Shown piece by piece: positions 7,698 through 15,521 of a stretch of DNA of 37,385 nucleotides (position 1 is the first letter of the stretch; each line of letters opens with the position of its first letter). Both the position numbers and the translations under genes were made by a program. A model generated the notes under the pieces. The model made no database searches and was not told where the DNA came from. It worked only from the letters and a program-made list of their open reading frames with translations. The stretch is from JAKVKY01 sp964293585 (GTDB taxonomy: Bacteria > Bacillota > Negativicutes > Acidaminococcales > Acidaminococcaceae), in NCBI GenBank assembly GCA_964293585.1, contig CAXYYS010000019.1, positions 1 to 37,385 of the forward strand, read 5' to 3'.

Positions 7698-7726
7698 AGT
7701 TTACCGCTGCCGGCCGGCACTGTCAA
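7698..7726 (-). promoter_or_regulatory. aro operon promoter
   Basis: Minus strand: TTGACA (7721-7726), 17-nt spacer, TAAACT (7698-7703). The -35 box is perfect and the -10 matches four of six. Transcription would start near 7690, about 29 nt before the leader-peptide ATG. Three AAAATTT tracts lie directly upstream at 7729-7735, 7738-7744 and 7749-7755 and may act as an UP element. Confidence 0.78.
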
Positions 7727-7797
7727 CCAAAATTTACAAAATTTCCCCAAAATTTTTTAGAACGCATTTTTATGTAAACTTTGTGACAAGAATTTAC

Positions 7798-7803
7798 TAT
7801 AAT
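7798..7803 (+). promoter_or_regulatory. candidate -10 box for the LytTR two-component genes
   Basis: TATAAT on the plus strand, 82 nt before the response-regulator ATG. No good -35 box is seen at 16-18 nt upstream. A second possible -10 (TACAAT, 7857-7862) is closer to the gene. The rest of 7727-7884 is A/T-rich and contains no gene. Confidence 0.4.
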
Positions 7804-7884
7804 TCAGAGACTGTTACGACTAAGCAAGAGCTGGATACGAAACCAGAAAAATGTGGTACAATAGTTTATATTGGAGGGATATAT

Positions 7885-8613
7885 ATGCGCGTTGCCATCG
7901 TAGACGATATCAAAGCCGAACAAGAATTCCTGGGCAGATGCCTGAACCGTTATTGCACGGAACAACTTGTCCCCTGTGAAGCCGCCACCTTTGACAGCGG
8001 TTCCGCTTTTATCAAAAACGGCATTTTTGATTACGACCTGATTTTCCTGGATATCTATATGCCCGGCCTGAACGGTTTAGACACCGCGGCCAGGATCCGG
8101 GAAACAAACAAGGACGTACTGTTGATTTTTACCACCACCAGTGCGGATTTTGCCGTCAAAAGCTACCGCGTACGCGCCTTTGATTACCTGGTGAAACCTT
8201 TTACCTATGACCAGTTTGCCGAGACGCTGCGTCTGGCTACCAAGGCCCTGGCAGAAACCGCCAGCTTCATCACCCTCAAGACCGGCCGCAGCCAGACCAG
8301 AGTCCTGCTGCATAAAATCCTGTATGTTGATTACTCCAATCACTATATCCAGCTGCACACAGAGACCGGAGAAATCATCGCCAGCCGCATGTATTTTGAA
8401 GAAATCACCAAGATACTGGCTCCTTATCCCCAGTTTTTATACTGCAGCCGCAACTGCATCATCAACATGGATAAGGTTACCCGCCTGGAAAAGACAGATT
8501 TTATCCTTAGTAACGGCGAATGTATCGCCATGAACCGGAACACCGTGGCGGAATTGCGCCAGAAATATGCTGATTACATCTTTCAAAAACAGAATGGGGG
8601 TACCTTGCTGTGA
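7885..8613 (+). CDS. LytTR-family response regulator
   Basis: A 242-residue response regulator. The N-terminal receiver begins MRVAIVDDIKAEQEF, with acidic residues VDD for Mg and the phosphoacceptor Asp at residue 56 in LIFLDIYMPG. The K of LVKPF closes the phosphorylation site. The C-terminal half (about residues 140-235) is a LytTR DNA-binding domain: a ILYVDYSNHYIQLHT segment, then YCSRNCIINMDKV. ATG at 7885-7887 was chosen because GGAGGGA is 5-6 nt upstream; the longer in-frame extension to 7690 has no ribosome site and runs through promoter sequence. It overlaps the kinase gene as GTGA, so the pair is coupled. Target genes are unknown; it is divergent from the aro operon. Confidence 0.92.
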   Translation: MRVAIVDDIKAEQEFLGRCLNRYCTEQLVPCEAATFDSGSAFIKNGIFDYDLIFLDIYMPGLNGLDTAARIRETNKDVLLIFTTTSADFAVKSYRVRAFDYLVKPFTYDQFAETLRLATKALAETASFITLKTGRSQTRVLLHKILYVDYSNHYIQLHTETGEIIASRMYFEEITKILAPYPQFLYCSRNCIINMDKVTRLEKTDFILSNGECIAMNRNTVAELRQKYADYIFQKQNGGTLL

Positions 8614-9962
8614 GCGCTGCCACGTTTTTCCTGTTATCCCTCTTTTACGAGCTGACCTTTTATTATCTGCTCTGCGTGCCTTTTGAAGAACATCTCCGCT
8701 CTACCAGAAAATTGTGGCTGGGAGTGGTGCTCTGCCTTACAGGTTCCTGCCTGCTGCTTACCTTTTTAGCGCCTTCTCTTGGTATTACCGGCGCGGGCCT
8801 GCATTATGTACGCACCGTCTATACCCTGCTGGCCGGGTTGCTCCTGCTCTATCTGAACGTGAATCAGGGCCTGCCTAAGCTGCTCTGTAATTTATTCCTG
8901 ATTAAATGTTATGTTGACGCTATGGACATCTTCCTGGAGCTAATCCGGGATGTGCTGTCCGCTATCGGCTTTTTAACCGATCCAATTCTGAGTACCATCT
9001 TCACCAGCTTATTCCTGCTATTGCTTACGGCGCCCTCCCTCATCTTTTACCTGCGAAATCTTTTGGAACCGCTGCTGGAAGAACAAAGTGCCGCCAGCTA
9101 CTGGCATAAATTATGGCTGATTCCCGCCGTCTTCTGGCTGCTTCTCACCATTTTGACCGTGACCACTAACGCCCGCGGTACCATCACTATCACTTATCTG
9201 CCGGAACGCTTTACCGCCTATGTGATCTGGACCCTGGGTACTTTCATGAGCTGTGGCATCCTGCTGCAATTGTTGCGGGAAACCGGTCGTAAAGTGCTGA
9301 TTGCGGAACGCCTGCGTCTGGCCAATCTGCATCTTTTGATGCAGCGTAAGGAATACGGACGCCTGCAAAATGTCATCGACCTGACCCGGAAACAGCGCCA
9401 CGACATGCGGCAGCAACTTTCCGTGATCAAAGGTCTGGCCGAACAGCAAAGTTTTACCGGCATCCTCGACTACGTGGATGATTACCTGCACACTTCCCAG
9501 ATTGAAAGCAGCACCATCTTATGTGATAATTATGCGCTCAATGCCCTGCTGCAATATTATCAGACCCAGGCCCGGGCCGACGGCATCGACACCGAGATAG
9601 CTGTCAGTCTGCCGGCGGAACTGCCCCTGCCCGAATCTGATGTAGCCGCTATCTTAGGAAACCTGGTGGAAAATGCCCTGGACGGCTGCCGCAGTCAAAA
9701 AGACGGCCACAAGTTCCTGCAGGTAAAAGGCAACCTGATAAACGGTACCATGGTAGCCCTGACCGTACGCAACAGCTATGGCAACCTGATCATCCGGGAC
9801 GGAGAAGCCTTTATTTCCACTAAACGTCAGGAACAGGTAGAAGGTATCGGTATTGCTTCTATCCGCAGCATCGCCTTACGCTACCGGGGTGTAACCAAAT
9901 TTACCTATAACAAAAATGTTTTCCAGGCTTCCGTCCTCTTGAATCCAGAGCAGGAAACCTGA
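8610..9962 (+). CDS. AgrC/HPK10-like sensor histidine kinase with polytopic membrane domain
   Basis: A 450-residue membrane kinase partnering the upstream LytTR regulator. Residues 1 to about 215 contain around six hydrophobic segments and no large extracytoplasmic domain, as in peptide-sensing AgrC/ComD-type kinases. The cytoplasmic part has an RKQRHDMRQQ H-box with the likely phosphoacceptor His264, then a GHKL ATPase with NLVENALDGC as the N-box and a G-box region near VEGIGIASIRSIA. The start is GTG at 8610-8612, overlapping the regulator stop. No agrB- or agrD-like gene or pheromone precursor is seen beside it, so the signal is unknown. A terminator follows at 9985. Confidence 0.88.
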   Translation: MSAATFFLLSLFYELTFYYLLCVPFEEHLRSTRKLWLGVVLCLTGSCLLLTFLAPSLGITGAGLHYVRTVYTLLAGLLLLYLNVNQGLPKLLCNLFLIKCYVDAMDIFLELIRDVLSAIGFLTDPILSTIFTSLFLLLLTAPSLIFYLRNLLEPLLEEQSAASYWHKLWLIPAVFWLLLTILTVTTNARGTITITYLPERFTAYVIWTLGTFMSCGILLQLLRETGRKVLIAERLRLANLHLLMQRKEYGRLQNVIDLTRKQRHDMRQQLSVIKGLAEQQSFTGILDYVDDYLHTSQIESSTILCDNYALNALLQYYQTQARADGIDTEIAVSLPAELPLPESDVAAILGNLVENALDGCRSQKDGHKFLQVKGNLINGTMVALTVRNSYGNLIIRDGEAFISTKRQEQVEGIGIASIRSIALRYRGVTKFTYNKNVFQASVLLNPEQET

Positions 9963-9978
9963 CCAGCAACCACGCAAC

Positions 9979-10033
9979 AAAAAACCTCCTGTGCCCGGCC
10001 CGGCATCTCCGGACCTGCCCAGGAGGATTTTTT
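9979..10033. terminator. bidirectional terminator between convergent kinase genes
   Basis: CCTCCTG (9985-9991) pairs with CAGGAGG (10020-10026), with further GC pairing inside the loop. Six T follow on the plus strand (10028-10033), and six A precede (9979-9984), giving a U-run on the minus strand. It serves both the AgrC-like kinase and the hybrid kinase. Confidence 0.85.
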
Positions 10034-10072
10034 CTGTTTTAATTATAAATTTACAAAGACCTGCTGAGTGTG

Positions 10073-12874
10073 TTAGTCTACCAGTTGCTCCAGGACCTGG
10101 TACATTTTATCCGGATCCACCGGTTTGGATAAATGCGCATTCATCCCGGAAGTCAGGCATTTTTCCACAGTCTCGGCAAAGACATCTGCCGTCATGGCAA
10201 TGATGGGAACCTTAAGTGCATCTTCCCGTGGCAGACCTCTGATGGCACTGGTAGCGCCAAATCCATCCAGCACCGGCATCCGCAGGTCCATGAAGATGGC
10301 CACATATTCACCCGCAGCGCTGGCCTTAAAAATATCCACGCCCTTTTGACCGTTTTCAGCATAGGTGACCACCATCCCCTGCTTCTTCAGGATAGCGCCG
10401 GCAATTTCCCGGTTGAGCGCATTATCCTCGCACAGCAAAATCTTTTTGCCGGCCAGTTTAGCCATGCCTGCACGCTGCAGCGGTATTGCCGCCGCCTCTG
10501 CCGGCGTAGCAGCTTCCTGGATGGGCAACTTGATGGTAAAAGTCGTGCCTTTGCCCTTGACAGTATCTACCGTGATCGTACCACCCATCAAATCTACCAG
10601 CTGTTTAACGATGGCCAGGCCCAAACCGGTGCCTGTACCTTCGTAACCGGTACTCTGTTCCTGGGCAAAAGGTTCATAAATATGCGGCAAAAACTCCGGT
10701 GAGATGCCAATACCGTCATCCTTGACGATGATGAACCCCTTATACTTGCCATCAGTTTCACGGTCACAACCTATACTCAGGCTGACATGACCGCCAGATG
10801 GCGTGTATTTTACCGCATTAGTCAGCAGATTTAAGATGACTTTCTGCAAGTTCAGCCGGTCGGCCAGAATATACGGTAACACCTCCGACTTAGTCGCCGT
10901 AAACTCAATATTCTTGGTCTCTGCCGCTTCCCGGATGGGGATGACTACGGAATTAAAAATGTCCGCGCACGCCACCGGCTCCAGCCGCAGTTTCAATTTA
11001 CCACTATTTAGCTTGGAAAGATTCAGCGTATCGTTAATCAGTTCCAGCAACAATTCTCCCGAGGATTGAATCTTGCTGAGATAATCCCGTGCTACACCGG
11101 ACACATTTTCTTTACTTGCCAGGCTGGAAAAACCAATGATGGCGTTTAAAGGCGTCCGCATGTCGTGACTGATGTTGGAGAAGAACTGGTTTTTCTCTTC
11201 CGCGTTTTTGGCAATGGCCTCCAGCTTAATCTTTTCCTGCTCATTCTCAGCCCTGGCAGCCAGGATGGCAGCCTTCTCGCGGCTGCGACGGCTTAAGGAA
11301 ATCAGCGCCAGTATCAAACCTGCTACCAGCACCAGCATCACGACGGCAAATAAAGCCGTAAAGATAGGCGGGATGCGGGCAATAAAGGTGGACCAGGAAG
11401 ATTCCTGCGCCGTATTACTTGCCACTATACCATCAAAATACGCCTCAGAAACCTTGATGGCTTTATTAAGGATGGAGCACAGAGTCTCGTTGCCATAAGC
11501 AACAGCGCCGCACAAATCCACGGTTAGCGATGAAACAGGTGCAATACTGTAGGCGGTAACGTTATTCTGGTTCACAATCCAGCTGGCCGTTGGCAAACCG
11601 CAGATCATGGCGTCTACTTCATGATTCTTCATGGCGTTAAAACAAGCGGTGCCATTGGCATACGTTACCAGTTGCAGCTGTTTATCCGCCGTCAGGGTAC
11701 TGGCTAACGTTCCCCGGGTACGCTGCTTGACCGCCACTTTGCGCATAGGTCCGCGATTCAATCCGGCCTCGGCCACAAAGACCATGTTCACCGTGCCGTA
11801 TTCCCGTGTCGGACGCAGACCGCTGTTATACGCATTAATCTGCCCGTCACTAAACAGGCCCAGGATATCAGCCTGACCATTCTTAACCGCAGCCACGGCG
11901 TCACCGTGGGTCGGATAATTAACAAATTCAAATTTTAACCCGGTCAGAGCTGTCACCCTGGCATAAAAATCTGCCAGTACTCCCTTGGGTTTTCCCTGAT
12001 CATCCCGGGAAAAATACGGCTGGTCATTCTTGACTACGGCAATCTTTAAAACCGGATGCTTGGCCAGGTACGCTTCTTCCGTATGTGTCAGAGCGCGCAT
12101 CTCTTCCACGCTGCCTGCCATATATCTTTTGGCAAGCTTATCCGCATACAGGGGATCTTCCGTTAAAAGACGCGCCATGGCATCATCTATGGTATTTTTC
12201 AGGTTCTGACTATCTTTGCGGAAAATAATATAATACGGCGAAGGCGAGAAGAGCAGGATGGTACGGAAACCTTTACGCTGCTCCGTACCGTACAAACCGG
12301 CATCAACGACGCCGCTCAGAATAGCTGCGTCAATGTCGTTACTGCTTTTATATTCGCGAATGGTGACATTAAAACCATGTTCTCGGCACCATTTCTGAAA
12401 GATCAGACCTACCTCGCTGTCTTTTTCCGTACCGTATACTTTGCCGGCCAGCTGCTCACTCTTGCCATATTCAAAACGGCCGTCATTGGGGCGCACATAA
12501 ACTGACATGGGCGTGCTGCCAATTACATGGGTGGCATATAAATATTTCTGCATCCTGTCCTGAGTCTTGATAGCATCAAACAGCATATCCACCCTGCCGC
12601 TGTCCAGGGCGCCAAAATAATCTTCCGCATCATTAATCAGGACAATTTTAAATCTCAGGTTGGCATACTGAGCGATACGATAAGCATATTCCACGTCGGC
12701 TCCGGTTAAGTTGCCGCTGTCATCCAGACTGGCATATCCAGGATATTCAGAAATCCCAACCGTAACTTCAGGCACAGTAAAAGTATCTGTACCGGCTGCC
12801 AGTACCGGCAGGGTCAGACCTAGTAACAGACAAGCTATGATAAGTGTATATAAACTCCGCAGCATTTTGGACAT
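10073..12874 (-). CDS. hybrid sensor histidine kinase with two periplasmic solute-binding domains
   Basis: A 933-residue one-gene signalling protein. Residues 1 to about 28 form a signal peptide or anchor (MSKMLRSLYTLIIACLLLG). Two SBP_bac_3-like sensor domains follow, at roughly 35-250 and 275-475 (VTVGISEYPGYASL; LKIAVVKNDQPYFS). A membrane segment is near 500-525. Next come HisKA with SHDMRTPLNA (phosphoacceptor His570), an HATPase with TNAVKYTPSGG, DDGIGIS and GTGLGLAIVKQL, and a C-terminal receiver with DLRMPVLDG (Asp863) and HLSKPVD. ATG at 12872-12874 was chosen for GGAGGG upstream. No Hpt protein or output regulator is nearby. The sensor folds suggest an amino acid or similar small ligand; which one cannot be read from sequence. 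Confidence 0.93.
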   Translation of the reverse strand: MSKMLRSLYTLIIACLLLGLTLPVLAAGTDTFTVPEVTVGISEYPGYASLDDSGNLTGADVEYAYRIAQYANLRFKIVLINDAEDYFGALDSGRVDMLFDAIKTQDRMQKYLYATHVIGSTPMSVYVRPNDGRFEYGKSEQLAGKVYGTEKDSEVGLIFQKWCREHGFNVTIREYKSSNDIDAAILSGVVDAGLYGTEQRKGFRTILLFSPSPYYIIFRKDSQNLKNTIDDAMARLLTEDPLYADKLAKRYMAGSVEEMRALTHTEEAYLAKHPVLKIAVVKNDQPYFSRDDQGKPKGVLADFYARVTALTGLKFEFVNYPTHGDAVAAVKNGQADILGLFSDGQINAYNSGLRPTREYGTVNMVFVAEAGLNRGPMRKVAVKQRTRGTLASTLTADKQLQLVTYANGTACFNAMKNHEVDAMICGLPTASWIVNQNNVTAYSIAPVSSLTVDLCGAVAYGNETLCSILNKAIKVSEAYFDGIVASNTAQESSWSTFIARIPPIFTALFAVVMLVLVAGLILALISLSRRSREKAAILAARAENEQEKIKLEAIAKNAEEKNQFFSNISHDMRTPLNAIIGFSSLASKENVSGVARDYLSKIQSSGELLLELINDTLNLSKLNSGKLKLRLEPVACADIFNSVVIPIREAAETKNIEFTATKSEVLPYILADRLNLQKVILNLLTNAVKYTPSGGHVSLSIGCDRETDGKYKGFIIVKDDGIGISPEFLPHIYEPFAQEQSTGYEGTGTGLGLAIVKQLVDLMGGTITVDTVKGKGTTFTIKLPIQEAATPAEAAAIPLQRAGMAKLAGKKILLCEDNALNREIAGAILKKQGMVVTYAENGQKGVDIFKASAAGEYVAIFMDLRMPVLDGFGATSAIRGLPREDALKVPIIAMTADVFAETVEKCLTSGMNAHLSKPVDPDKMYQVLEQLVD

Positions 12875-12944
12875 GTTGTGTGCTCCCTCCGTATCTCTTC
12901 GAGAAGTTATCACAGTTTACTATTTTATTCTATATTTCGTAATT

Positions 12945-12974
12945 ATTATACCATTGAAGTTCCTAAATCCACAA
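12945..12974 (-). promoter_or_regulatory. promoter of the double-SBP hybrid kinase
   Basis: Minus strand: TTGTGG (12969-12974), 18 nt, then the extended -10 TGGTATAAT (12945-12953). It lies 70 nt before the kinase ATG. Confidence 0.6.
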
Positions 12975-13074
12975 GAACATTCTCACTTTTCTAAAAGTAA
13001 TTCCCCGCCATTTATTGCGAAGAATCGCGGTTCATCCTGATTGGAATCACGCTCCTGATTATCTTTGGATTATC

Positions 13075-13563
13075 TTACAGCACATGGTAATACGGACAAA
13101 TATCTTCGTAATGGCCGTCCTTCATCCTAAAACCTCCGGGAATCGTTCCCAGCTGCTGAAAGCCCAGCCGTTCATACAGATGCCGGGCATGAATATTGGT
13201 TGCTACCACCGCATTAAACTGCAGTACCCTGAACCCGTGCAGGCGTCCCTGCCGCAAACAGTCCTGTACCAGCTGCTCACCCACATGTAATCCCCGGCTG
13301 GAACCGCTCACCGCATAACTGGCGTTAGCGATATGGCCGCAGCGTCCCACATTATTGGGATGCAGGATATATAAACCCAGGATCTTACCGGTATCCGTCT
13401 CGGCCACACCCGTATAGGCCTGCGCAGCAAAAAACTCCCGTCCTGTAACCACCGTCAGCTTCTCTTCCTGCGGGAAAGCAATCCCGTCCTCTACTACCTC
13501 ATTCCAAATCTCCACCAGCGCCGGTACATCTTTTTCCATATAAGCACGTATCTTAATCTGCAT
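13075..13563 (-). CDS. GNAT family N-acetyltransferase
   Basis: A 162-residue GNAT-fold protein that should transfer an acyl group from acetyl-CoA to an amine. It begins MQIKIRAYMEKDVPALVEIWNE, a typical first strand and helix. The acetyl-CoA motif A region is recognisable as YAVSGSSRGLHVGEQLVQDCL near residues 85-105, though its Q/R-x-x-G-x-G core is altered. It is followed by FNAVVATNIHARHLYERLGFQQLGTIPGGF, the usual motif B ending. The ATG at 13561-13563 has GGGGTG upstream; an earlier in-frame GTG would lie before the predicted transcription start. It is divergent from the glyoxalase-fold gene. The substrate is unknown. Confidence 0.86.
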   Translation of the reverse strand: MQIKIRAYMEKDVPALVEIWNEVVEDGIAFPQEEKLTVVTGREFFAAQAYTGVAETDTGKILGLYILHPNNVGRCGHIANASYAVSGSSRGLHVGEQLVQDCLRQGRLHGFRVLQFNAVVATNIHARHLYERLGFQQLGTIPGGFRMKDGHYEDICPYYHVL

Positions 13564-13589
13564 CTGTACAACACCCCGATTCTTCACCC

Positions 13590-13595
13590 ATTATA
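13590..13595 (-). promoter_or_regulatory. -10 box for the GNAT gene
   Basis: TATAAT on the minus strand, placed so that transcription would start near 13583. This lies downstream of the upstream GTG and supports the ATG at 13563 as the true start. The -35 is weak. Confidence 0.45.
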
Positions 13596-13632
13596 GCACT
13601 TTTTTCAGGTTCTGCTACCTTTTACTTATTTA

Positions 13633-13641
13633 TGGTATAAT
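13633..13641 (+). promoter_or_regulatory. extended -10 promoter of the glyoxalase-fold gene
   Basis: TGGTATAAT on the plus strand, 53 nt before the start codon. No convincing -35 box. It is divergent from and close to the GNAT promoter. Confidence 0.55.
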
Positions 13642-13694
13642 ATAAATAAAGCTCATACCTGAGCTGAAACCAATCTTGAGAAGGAGGATTACAT

Positions 13695-14057
13695 ATGGCA
13701 TTTACTTTTGCGCATAATAATTTTAACGTACTGGACCTGGACAAGAGTTTAAAATTTTACCGGGAAGCTTTAGGACTGGAGGTAGTCCGGGAAAAGAAAA
13801 CCCCGGATTTTACCCTGGTATACCTGGGAGACAAAAAAACGCCCCACCAGCTGGAACTGACCTGGCTGAAAGACCGCAAAAAACCTTATGATCTGGGTGA
13901 AAATGAGTTCCACCTGGCTTTTGCCACGGCAGATTTTGCCGCAGCCCATGCCCTGCATAAGAAGATGGGCTGCATCTGCTATGAAAATCCGGCCATGGGT
14001 ATTTATTTTATTAACGACCCGGACGGTTACTGGCTGGAAATCATCCCCGCCAAATAA
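13695..14057 (+). CDS. glyoxalase I / VOC-superfamily protein
   Basis: A 120-residue protein of the vicinal oxygen chelate fold, closest in layout to lactoylglutathione lyase. Two beta-alpha-beta-beta-beta modules are visible: residues 5-58 (FAHNNFNVLDLDKSLKFYREALGLE to LELTWL) and 72-118 (EFHLAFATADF to GYWLEIIP). Likely metal ligands are His7, a Glu in QLELT near 56, His near 74 and Glu near 116. This is the usual His-Glu-His-Glu set, and the short FINDPDGYWLEII ending is diagnostic. GAAGGAGG lies 7 nt upstream of the ATG. A terminator follows at once, so it is a single-gene unit. It may detoxify methylglyoxal; the substrate is inferred. Confidence 0.88.
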   Translation: MAFTFAHNNFNVLDLDKSLKFYREALGLEVVREKKTPDFTLVYLGDKKTPHQLELTWLKDRKKPYDLGENEFHLAFATADFAAAHALHKKMGCICYENPAMGIYFINDPDGYWLEIIPAK

Positions 14058-14064
14058 ATTTTGT

Positions 14065-14115
14065 AAAAAAATACGGCACGCGCCTGTACCAAATACAAGC
14101 TGCGTGCCGATTTTT
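14065..14115. terminator. bidirectional terminator after glyoxalase-fold gene and cvfB
   Basis: CGGCACGC (14074-14081) pairs with GCGTGCCG (14102-14109). Five T follow on the plus strand, and seven A precede, giving a U-run on the minus strand. It separates the convergent glyoxalase-fold gene and cvfB. Confidence 0.85.
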
Positions 14116-14149
14116 GTGACCGCAGGCTCTGCCAAAACGCAGGGTCTTT

Positions 14150-15142
14150 TTATTTCAGGATAGTCCAACCATCTTCCTGATAGATCTTATCTTCCTTCAT
14201 TAAGTGTCCCAAAGCCCGTTTAAAAGCCGCCTTGGACAGGCCGAATTTTTCCTTGATAATCTCCTTGGGCGTGTCATCGCAGTAAGGCATCCGCCCGCCC
14301 CGCTTCTGCATCAAGTCATACAAGGCCTGCGCATCTGTGATCAGGGCGTTTTCCTTCTGTGGTCTCAACGATAAGTTCAAACGTCCGTCATCACGGATAT
14401 GGGCCACCCGGCAGGTCAGCTGCTCGCCAAAATCCAGACGGCGTTTAGCCGGCGCTTCGCTGCGATGCAGGAAGCCGATATATCTGTCCGTGGTAAACAG
14501 GAAGAACCCGTCATCCAGGATATTATAAATGGTACCGGTGACCATGTCACCTACTTTTACATCTTGCGCTTTGCGGGAAGCCTGGACAATATCCTTGTCT
14601 ACCCGCATGGTCACAGCCGGTCTGCCGCTCTTATCCCGATACAGCTTGACCCAGACTTTCTGATCCGGCGACACATGTCCCCGCATCTCACTGTAGGGTA
14701 AAAAGACGCCGCGTTCCGCTCCGATATCCACGAAGCCGCCATCCCTGGTCACATCCAGCACCCGGGCATAACCCAGCTGGCCTTCTTTCATCTTGGGCAG
14801 CTTCATGCTGGCCGTCAGCCGGTGGTGCGGGTCCAGATAAATATAAACCGGGACCATGTCGCCGATCTTAACCGGTTCCGTCTGCTGCAGCTTATGCAGC
14901 AAAATATCATCGCTGGTATTACCGGTACCGGCATCCAAAAAGGCGCCGAATTCACTTTCACGGACTACCTTTAACGTAACCACGTCTCCGGCCTTGTAAG
15001 GCACCGGCGTAAGAGCCGGTTCCTCCGCAGCCGCTGCCGGCGCGTCCTTTTCCAGTTGTGCTGCAGCAAATTTAGGCGTAGCAGCCGCAGCTTCTTTATG
15101 TATAAGACCCCGTTTTGCAAACGGCGGTTTATTCTTCCACAT
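14150..15142 (-). CDS. cvfB: CvfB-like RNA-binding protein with S1 domains and winged helix
   Basis: A 330-residue protein of the CvfB/YitL family. After an alanine-rich linker (about residues 17-42), a run of S1-type OB folds is visible: GDVVTLKVVRESEFGAFLDAG, GYARVLDVTRDGGFVDIG and GDMVTGTIYNILDDGFFLF. The C-terminal 70 residues (ALYDLMQKRGGRMPY to EDGWTILK) form a winged-helix domain as in the family. ATG at 15140-15142 was chosen: GAGGT precedes it, it overlaps the rsfS stop by 14 nt, and a longer in-frame extension would run through rsfS in another frame and looks non-coding. It is probably a cytoplasmic post-transcriptional regulator, last gene of the nadD operon. Confidence 0.87.
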   Translation of the reverse strand: MWKNKPPFAKRGLIHKEAAAATPKFAAAQLEKDAPAAAAEEPALTPVPYKAGDVVTLKVVRESEFGAFLDAGTGNTSDDILLHKLQQTEPVKIGDMVPVYIYLDPHHRLTASMKLPKMKEGQLGYARVLDVTRDGGFVDIGAERGVFLPYSEMRGHVSPDQKVWVKLYRDKSGRPAVTMRVDKDIVQASRKAQDVKVGDMVTGTIYNILDDGFFLFTTDRYIGFLHRSEAPAKRRLDFGEQLTCRVAHIRDDGRLNLSLRPQKENALITDAQALYDLMQKRGGRMPYCDDTPKEIIKEKFGLSKAAFKRALGHLMKEDKIYQEDGWTILK

Positions 15143-15497
15143 CTTCCTTAACCTCAAAAGCCTCTGCCGGCGCGTCAGCCCACAGCTGCTCCAAATTATA
15201 AAACTCACGTTCCTCTTCCAGGAACACATGTAACACCACGTCGCCATAATCCAGCAGGATCCAGTTGCCTTCTGTATAGCCTTCCTTATGTACGGCAAAA
15301 ACCTGTTCCTTGGCCAGCTCATCCTCCACGTAATCGGTGATGGCCTTGACCAGGATCTTATTGCTGGCGCTGACGATGACGAAATAATCCGTCATAAAAG
15401 ACAGCTCCTGCATGTTGAGGATGACGATATGGTTACCTTTCTTGTTATCAGCGATAGTAGCGATTTTTTGTGCTAATGCTTTAGCTTTGTCTGTCAT
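15129..15497 (-). CDS. rsfS: ribosomal silencing factor RsfS
   Basis: A 122-residue RsfS/Iojap-family protein, which binds L14 on the large ribosomal subunit and blocks joining with the small subunit when nutrients are scarce. Family features are VILNMQELSFMTDYFVIVSASN near residues 24-45, a central VHKEGYTEGNWILLDYGDVVLHVF stretch near 75-98, and EREFYNLEQLWADA near the end. The acidic C-terminal tail is extra. GGAGGGGG precedes the ATG. It lies between the LCP gene (24 nt upstream) and cvfB (14-nt overlap), the usual neighbourhood with nadD and yqeK. Confidence 0.96.
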   Translation of the reverse strand: MTDKAKALAQKIATIADNKKGNHIVILNMQELSFMTDYFVIVSASNKILVKAITDYVEDELAKEQVFAVHKEGYTEGNWILLDYGDVVLHVFLEEEREFYNLEQLWADAPAEAFEVKEDVEE

Positions 15498-15521
15498 TGG
15501 GTTACCCCCTCCTTTTCCTTA

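Noticed and set aside
7690..7884. In-frame N-terminal extension of the LytTR regulator
   Set aside because: The extension lacks a ribosome site, covers divergent promoter sequence and adds residues unlike a receiver. The ATG at 7885 with GGAGGGA is far better.
8610..9962. Complete agr-type quorum-sensing locus
   Set aside because: Only the kinase and regulator are present. No AgrB-like membrane protease or short pheromone precursor was found on either side.
13587..13587. GTG at 13587 as start of the GNAT gene
   Set aside because: It has no ribosome site, and the predicted transcription start falls after it. The ATG at 13563 is used.
15143..15322. N-terminal extension of cvfB into rsfS
   Set aside because: It would encode rsfS sequence in another frame with Trp/Cys-rich content. 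The ATG at 15142 has a good ribosome site and matches family length.
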